Origin: Lutjanus erythropterus
Taxonomy: Eukaryota; Chordata; Actinopteri; Lutjaniformes; Lutjanidae
Assembly (NCBI GenBank): GCA_020091685.1
Contig: CM034600.1
Location: 3,856,837 to 3,920,836, forward strand
DNA length: 64,000 nucleotides
Direction: 5' to 3'
Shown: piece after piece, positions 58,290 through 64,000 of the stretch
Layout: every line of letters starts with the position of its first letter
How positions within the stretch are numbered: the first letter of the stretch is position 1
Program-made: the position numbers and the translations under genes
Notes under the pieces: generated by a model
Database searches by the model: none
Told to the model about the DNA's origin: nothing
Seen by the model: only the letters and a program-made list of their open reading frames with translations

Positions 58290-59995
58290 CAGAAGCATTG
58301 GGAACACAGCTAGCCCTGACATGACATCATGACTGCAGCTCTCTTTTGTGAAAACACCTACTATACTGTAGCAAAACTCCCTCTACTACACTTATTCTGT
58401 GCTTGTGGTCCAAAATGACTGCAGCAACACCAACAACTCTGGAAACTGTGTGTTAGCTTGTTAACAGTTGCTGATTAGCAAAGCAATGCAAAGTACAACT
58501 GAGGTAGGCTGTTCTCTCTCCCAGACCCTAAAATACGACAGCTTGGTCAGTGCCCATTTGCTTCAAATGAGGCTATATAGCGTTATTTCTGGAGGCAGCC
58601 CTCTAGCGTTTGTTTTGATCTGGCATCAAAGTCAGGTGACATGGTATAGAGAGTGTGTTGAGGAGGTGGCGTGGATGGATGAGTTAAACAAACACAGGAC
58701 TTTTCACCCAAGAGACCAGGATTTCTGTCCCGCGTGAAACCAAAAGTGTTTTTTGACGTCCTATGAAGTTTTGTTACATACATTAACTTACAAAAGTAAC
58801 ACTTATTTTAAGAAAAACCATGATATGTTCTTAAACCTAGACTGCCTCACTGGATGCACACTGCATGTATAAGTCCTGCCATTGGCTGCTTGTTGCAAGC
58901 GGTATCGCAGCATCCGCTATCTTTGTTTTCAAAGTCCCTGGGAAACAAGAGCTGCAACCTACAGACTGAAAAAGGAAATTAGCACCTGGGATGCTAATAG
59001 TGCAAACATAAACATAAACAAGCTAACAGCTGTTACCTTTTCTTGTACAGTGATGTAGTCGTTTTATTGAGTTCACCTTCTGACATGCAAAAGTTCCACA
59101 AAAACAAGTACCCCCTCAACGCTATTTTGCAGCTACACCTTTGCTGCATCCTGGGCTTAGCGCCACCCAAGACGTTTGTGGTTAGTTTAAAGAAATGCAG
59201 ACGAGGCAGGGTGTTTTTTCCCTTATAGCAGAATGTGTATGTGTGGAGACACACCTTTCTCTTTCAAGACTATCCTAAACCGACCCAAGTAGCTTTTGTA
59301 AGTCCCATGCTGGAGCCCAGCATGTGCAAACTGACAATAAAGGGTTACCTACAGTGTCATAGTTTGAAGCCTTGGCCTACTGACCAAGTTGCAATATTTG
59401 ACAAGGTGGGAGTAAGGAAGTTATGGCTGAGGCTGATGGGAATGAGTGGAAGATGAATGCCTGTACCAAAGTTGAGGGTAATCCATCAAATAGTTTTGTG
59501 TGTTTCAGTCTGAAACTAAGTAATGGACTGACAGATGATGCCATCCCTAGAACCACAGTGCTAACATGGCTACAAATCAGATACACTATTAAAGAATCAG
59601 TTTTATTTGTCTAATAAGTACAATCTAACATCAACACAACAATGCGCAATGCCAAGAATTCCTTTCAACCTCAGACCACCAAGTCAGCTGACAGACAAGT
59701 CAATCCAGGAGTCTCTGCTGATCTTGGTGTGCACTCTGGAATTTTAAGCAGTTAGGCTCTGCAGTCTGTCAATTCTTTCACTGGAAATCTATTTATGCCC
59801 GTCCCATTGGCATGGAAACAACAGCAGCTGTGGTCACTCATAATTTCCATCAGGCCTCTTATCTTGAGATCAAAAAGCGTGCACACAGTTAATAAGGGGT
59901 AATGCAAAAAAAAAAAAAAAAAAGTGAGAAGATGAAGGCCACTTGTAAAAGACATGACAGATTGAGTAATCCATATCTTTATGTGTTCAGGGAGG
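58290..59995. other. Intergenic, nothing firm recognised
   Basis: No exon or RNA gene recognised. An A17 run lies at about 59907-59924. Frames of 61-89 codons are unrecognised and overlap on both strands. Confidence 0.35.
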
Positions 59996-59999
59996 ATTT

Positions 60000-60222
60000 T
60001 AATCTGTTTGATTCAAACTCAAAAATCAATTGCAGTGCATTGCCTTGACATTTTGAGTTGTCCGAACTTTTTCATAAATCTACAGGAATGATAAATGAAA
60101 AATAAATTATTATATTTCTTTTCCATTAATTTTTTTGTCAAAGTCACAGGGAGCCACCGGAGAGAGTCTAAAGAGCCACATGAGGCTCTGGAGCCACAGG
60201 TTGCAGACCCTTGCCTTAAATG
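60000..60222. mobile_element. hAT-like element, right part only
   Basis: 'gagccacatgaggctctggagccacaggttgcagacccttg' at the right edge matches the terminus type of the element at 22839-23600. The internal text 'caaactcaaaaatcaattgcagtg' and 'cattttgagttgt' resembles that element's middle. The left terminus is absent. Confidence 0.45.
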
Positions 60223-60367
60223 AACAAATTCATGATTTTGTCCACAAAGTTGTCAGTGAGCTAATAAAACAGAAGTCTATTTACTAACTGCCCTTGATTA
60301 GAACAGTCTTTCCTCTAAACGTGTACGTTCTACAAGGCTGAGGCAACTGACAGCTGGTTCACACATA

Positions 60368-61878
60368 CACTCCTGAACAAAATCTTAAGACCGGGAGAAA
60401 AATTACAAGTATTCGCATTTCGCACTAGTGGATCATAACCAGGTTGTAAGTGGAGCTTCAAAATACAAAAAGAAGAAACAGGAGCAAGAGACAAGAAATA
60501 GAAAGTAGTAATTTTTTTAAAACTAGACTTAAATTCAAACAGGCTCTTCATCAGCTGATCAAAAGTTTAAGACCATAGCCAAAAAAAAACCCAAAATAGA
60601 ACTACAAGTGTCAAAACAGGACTCAGTAGTGAAGAGCCCCACCGTCCTTGTTGATCACTTCAAAAATTTGTTTAGGCATGCTTGATGCGAGTGTTTCTTG
60701 GAGGCTGGTGGGAATGTTGCTCCATGTGGTGAAGATGGCTTCACAAAGGGCATCCACAGTCTGGAACTGACGGCTGACGCCTGTAAACTTCCCTTGCCAT
60801 CATCCCCAAATGTTGTCAATGGGATTTAGATCAGGGGAACATGCAGGATGGTCTAAAAGAGTGACGTTATTCTCCTGGAAGAAGTCTTTCGTCAGGCAGA
60901 TGTTAACTAAGGCGTGAACTTCAGCATTGTTTTGTTGAAAGACCCAGTCATTACCACACAGACGAGGGCCCTCAGTCAAGAGGGATGCCCACTGCAACAT
61001 CTCCACATAGCCAGCTGCCATTTGACGTCCCTGCACAACCTGAAGCTCCATTGTTCCATTGAAGGAAAAAACATGTGGATCATGATGGAGCCTCCTCCAC
61101 TGTGCCACATAGAAAACATCTCCAGTGGGATCTTCTTGTCATGCCAGTAACGTTGGAAGCCATCAGGACTGTCCAGGTTAATTTTTTTCTCTCAGAGAAT
61201 AAAACTTTCTTCTACCTTTCAATGTTCCATGTTTCGTGCTGCCTTGCAAACTTCAAACGGGCAAGTTTGTGGTGTGGGAGCAGACATGGCCTTTGAAGAC
61301 ATTTATTATTCTTTAAGCCCTTCTGTCTCAGATGCCGTCTTATGGTTATTGGGCTGCAGTCAGCATCAGTAAGGGCCTTAATTTGGGTTGAGAATCGGCC
61401 TGTGTCTTCATGGACAGCCTGTTGGATCCACCGGCTCAGTGCAGGTGAAATTATTTTGGGTCTACCACTTGATTTTGTGTCCCACAACCCTCAGGATCTT
61501 TTAAGAAATTTTAAATGACTCTCTTACTGTGTCAAACCTCGGCAGCAATGGCACGTTGCAAGAGGCCTTTCTTGTGCAGCTCAGCAATCCTGCTACGTTA
61601 AAAGTCAGAAAGCTTTTTTGCCTTTGACATCAAGAGGTCATGACAGTATGAATGCCTGAAAAAAAATGACATTAAGGCCAGATTTTTGCGCAGACTTTGA
61701 CTATGGTCTTAACCTTTTGATCAGCTGATGAACAGCCTGTTTGAGTGTAAATGCAGTTTTCAATAAATTGCCTATTCTCTATTTTTTGTCTCTTGCTCCT
61801 GTTTCTTCTCTTTGCATTTTGAAGCTCCACTTACAACCTGGTTACGATCCACCAGCGCAAAATGAGAATACTTGTAAT
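60368..61878 (-). mobile_element. Tc1-like DNA transposon with long inverted repeats, right tip lost
   Basis: The left edge is TA|cactcctgaacaaaatcttaagacc. Long inverted repeats pair 60402-60585 with about 61695-61878, for example 'attacaagtattcgcatttcgc' against 'gcgcaaaatgagaatacttgtaat', and 'gatcataaccaggttgtaagtggagcttcaaaa' against its complement. 'cagctgatcaaaagtttaagaccata' marks the inner edge. The outermost roughly 34 bases of the right repeat are absent: sequence changes at 61879 into a LINE. Confidence 0.85.
60640..61630 (-). pseudogene. Tc1-like transposase, inactivated
   Basis: The cut-and-paste transposase of the surrounding element. The reading can be followed from MSKAKKLSDF (61630) through a helix-turn-helix part (GRPKIISPALSRWIQQAVHE, about 61460) to the catalytic part (VFQQNNAEVH near 60932; LLDHPACSPDLNPIDNIWG near 60800) and a C-terminal tail to about 60640. 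Stop codons and frame changes break it. The second catalytic aspartate of QQDNAP..H has become Asn, and the third catalytic residue (Glu in NPIENIW) is Asp. It cannot be active. Confidence 0.85.
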
Positions 61879-63047
61879 GCAGCTTGAATGTGGACTTCCA
61901 CAAGGTAGTTGCCTTGGGCCACTCCTCTTCTCGATATTCACCAATGATCTCCCATTTGTTTTAAATAAGTGTGATTTGACTATGTATGCAGATGACCGCA
62001 CCATGTACTATGCTTCACCTTCTTGTGATGAATTGAATAATACCCTATCATCAGAATTTAATGTCATCTTCAATTGGATAGAAACGAACAAACTCAAATT
62101 AAACATATCAAAGACGGTCTCTATAATATTTGGATCTAATTATTATATGGCAAAGAATCCAATTCTGAACTTACAAATAGATGGTCAACTGATTCAACAT
62201 GTAAGATAAGCAAAGCTACTGGGACTCTGGCTTGATAACACTTTGTCTTGGTCTGAACATATAAATAAGATTGTTCTGAAGATGGGAAGTGCAGTTTCTA
62301 TCGTCAGGAAATGTGCACCTTTTATTCCTTCATCACTGCTCTGTCAAACAGTTCGTTCTCTGGTTTTGTGTCATCTGGATTATTGCTCAGTTATCTGGTC
62401 ATCCGCGTCTAAACAATTAATAAGAAAATTACAAGTGGCACAAAGCAAGGCTGCCAGACTTATTCTCAACTGTTCCCCATTGACAAGTACAATTGATATG
62501 CATTGCACTTTGGGTTGGCTCTATGTTGAGAAAAGAATTTTAATGAATTTATCGGTCAATTTTTATAGTGTTGTGAAAAAACGATCTCCACATTTTCTTG
62601 CTCAAAATATAATTTACACCAATGAAATTCATTCATATTCCACAAGAGCTGCTAGCAATGAGCATATAATTCTGTCATGTCCTAAATCCAATTTTTTTAA
62701 GAAATCAGTCTTGTATAGAGCCACAAGTTTATGGAATCTACTCCCAAGATATATTCACGAAGCCAGGGACAGGAATTGTTTCAAGAGAAAACACAGTGGG
62801 AGAGTACACTTGATGATAATTTGAGTTAATTCATTTGTTGTAACTCTGTCATTTATTTTCTCTGCTTTCATCTTTTCTTGTTTTAACATACTCTATTTTT
62901 CAATTATGTATTTCTTGTTTGTATACTTTTTGTATTATGTTGTGAGGGTGGACCCCAGGAAGACTAGCTGTTCGCCCAGGCGTCAGCTAATGGGGATCCA
63001 CAAACAAATAAACAAATAAACAAATAAAAAAAAATAAAAAAATAAAT
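61879..63047 (+). mobile_element. 5'-truncated LINE with reverse transcriptase fragment
   Basis: The sequence starts inside a reverse transcriptase, just before the LPQGSCLGPLLFS block, and continues through the catalytic YADD box (near 61986) to a typical C-terminal region (ends near 62824). One in-frame TAA at 62205 interrupts it; otherwise the frame is open from 61862 to 62824. A 3' tail 'gtggaccccaggaagactagctg..agctaatggggatcc' ends in (AAATAAACA)n and A-rich repeats. The LPQGS/YADD pattern and A-rich tail identify a non-LTR retrotransposon. The clade was not resolved. The 5' end joins a Tc1-like element at 61878. Confidence 0.85.
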
Positions 63048-63059
63048 CACACTAACATT

Positions 63060-63700
63060 TTTGGCTAACATGTTAGCAAATAGTTGCCAACATAAGGTAC
63101 ATATTTAGCAGATGAAGGGCAACATTAGCATTTATATGGAGTTGCGTTTCTGGCCAGTGAACATAAGTTCAGTTTTCATTGTAGCTCCGTTTTCCCTTGA
63201 GCTCCTAAATGCTCCACTATGTTCACCAGCTAACGGCTAAATATGTCCGTCTGCTTTTCAGTGCTGAGTTTTATGCAGCTTTTTTGCTTGAAACTGCTGT
63301 CCACAGGGTGTTTGATAAGTCTCAAACATACGAAGTGTATTTTAAAGCCTACACAGCTGACAATGGCTTTGTGGCCACGAGTGACAATTAAATCTTAATG
63401 GTAAATGCTAAAAAAAATGCAAAAGTGTCATGCGGCTAGTGTAGAAGTCAGTGAAATGACTCAGTAATGGCTGCTCGGGAGCAATACTGTATCTAATTAA
63501 GAGACTGTGTATAAATAAATTTCAATAATAATGTAATGTAAGTATTTCTACTTAATGATTAAGACATAAAATATGGAAGGTCATGCTACACCATGCAATT
63601 TTGGCTCAGGTTTACTGACTGATACCTGATCTCTGGCCTAATGTTGACAGCCAAATTTCAGGTTGGCTGATCAGAGTCACATTCAGATGTTTGAAGCCAA
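63060..63700. other. Non-coding right flank, nothing recognised
   Basis: No exon or RNA gene was recognised. The words 'ggctaacatgttagcaaatagttg' and 'gctaacggctaaatatg' recall the spacers elsewhere in the window. Confidence 0.35.
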
Positions 63701-63711
63701 AGCAATAGATT

Positions 63712-63960
63712 GTGTCTTGACAGCTCAGTGGTTAAGACGCATACCTACTACATAACGACAAGGACCTGGTTTTAGCCAAGCTGGGGGCGTTTGAATGAAT
63801 GCACTGCATTTTTATAAAGCGCTTTTCTAGTCTATCAACCACTCACAGCACTGTACAACTACATGTCACCTTCACCCATTCACACAGCTATCAGGAGCAA
63901 TTTGAAGTTCAATTTTTTGCCCAAGGACACTTGGCCATACAGAATGAAGGAACAATAAAC
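63712..63960 (+). repeat. tRNA-like SINE head joined to a second fish repeat
   Basis: 'gtgtcttgacagctcagtggttaagacgc' holds an A-box-like GCTCAGTGGTTAAG, and 'acaaggacctggttttag' could be a decayed B box. From 63805 the text 'tttttataaagcgcttttctagtctatcaaccactcacagcactgtacaactacatgtcaccttcacccattcaca' and 'cccaaggacacttggcca' is another very common teleost repeat. Both are non-coding. Confidence 0.5.
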
Positions 63961-64000
63961 TCTCAGCCTTCCGATGGATGTGGATGAACCCCTTGACCGC

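Overview
The window is nuclear DNA from a ray-finned (teleost) fish. Every gene is split by GT-AG introns, except that one coding region lacks them. The space between is AT-rich and full of typical teleost repeats: Tc1-like and hAT-like DNA transposons, TTAA-ended MITEs, tRNA-derived SINEs, a 5'-truncated LINE and microsatellites. No bacterial, viral or organellar gene set was seen.

Five genes can be read from spliced exons. (1) col20a1, minus strand, 5' end only: a probable untranslated exon near 12.0 kb, a signal-peptide exon at 5.4-5.5 kb and the first half of a fibronectin type III domain at 3.4-3.5 kb; the rest lies off the left edge. (2) slc35c2, minus strand, 20.6-31.1 kb: nine coding exons giving a complete 363-residue nucleotide-sugar-transporter-like protein. 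(3) taf13, plus strand, 35.3 kb: a complete 124-residue TFIID subunit with an uninterrupted coding region behind a short 5'UTR intron. (4) and (5) Two complete fast skeletal troponin C genes (tnnc2) in tandem on the minus strand, at 37.6-41.3 kb and 44.9-56.1 kb. They have the same six-exon structure and phases, encode 160 and 161 residues, and keep four canonical EF-hands.

The genes are not an operon. slc35c2 and taf13 are divergent, about 1.4 kb apart between inferred starts. The tnnc2 copies are a tandem duplication whose first four exons remain far more alike than exon 5. From memory of human gene positions, slc35c2, tnnc2 and col20a1 all have orthologues on chromosome 20q13 and TAF13 is on chromosome 1. 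The intronless taf13 may therefore be a retroposed copy in this block.

Region by region: 1-12.2 kb, col20a1 5' end with repeats; 12.2-20.6 kb, gene-free nested repeats; 20.6-33.7 kb, slc35c2; 34.4-37 kb, taf13 between two MITEs; 37-42.5 kb, first tnnc2 and its promoter; 42.5-44.8 kb, spacer with a roughly 350-bp tandem repeat; 44.8-56.2 kb, second tnnc2 with long repeat-filled introns; 56.2-64 kb, gene-free, ending in a decayed Tc1-like element abutting a truncated LINE.

No convincing new biological system was found. The most notable points are the mosaic divergence of the two troponin C genes, the intronless taf13, and several cleanly readable nested or target-duplicated transposon insertions. 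All exon calls are by eye from splice signals, phase and remembered protein families; no alignment or database search was run.
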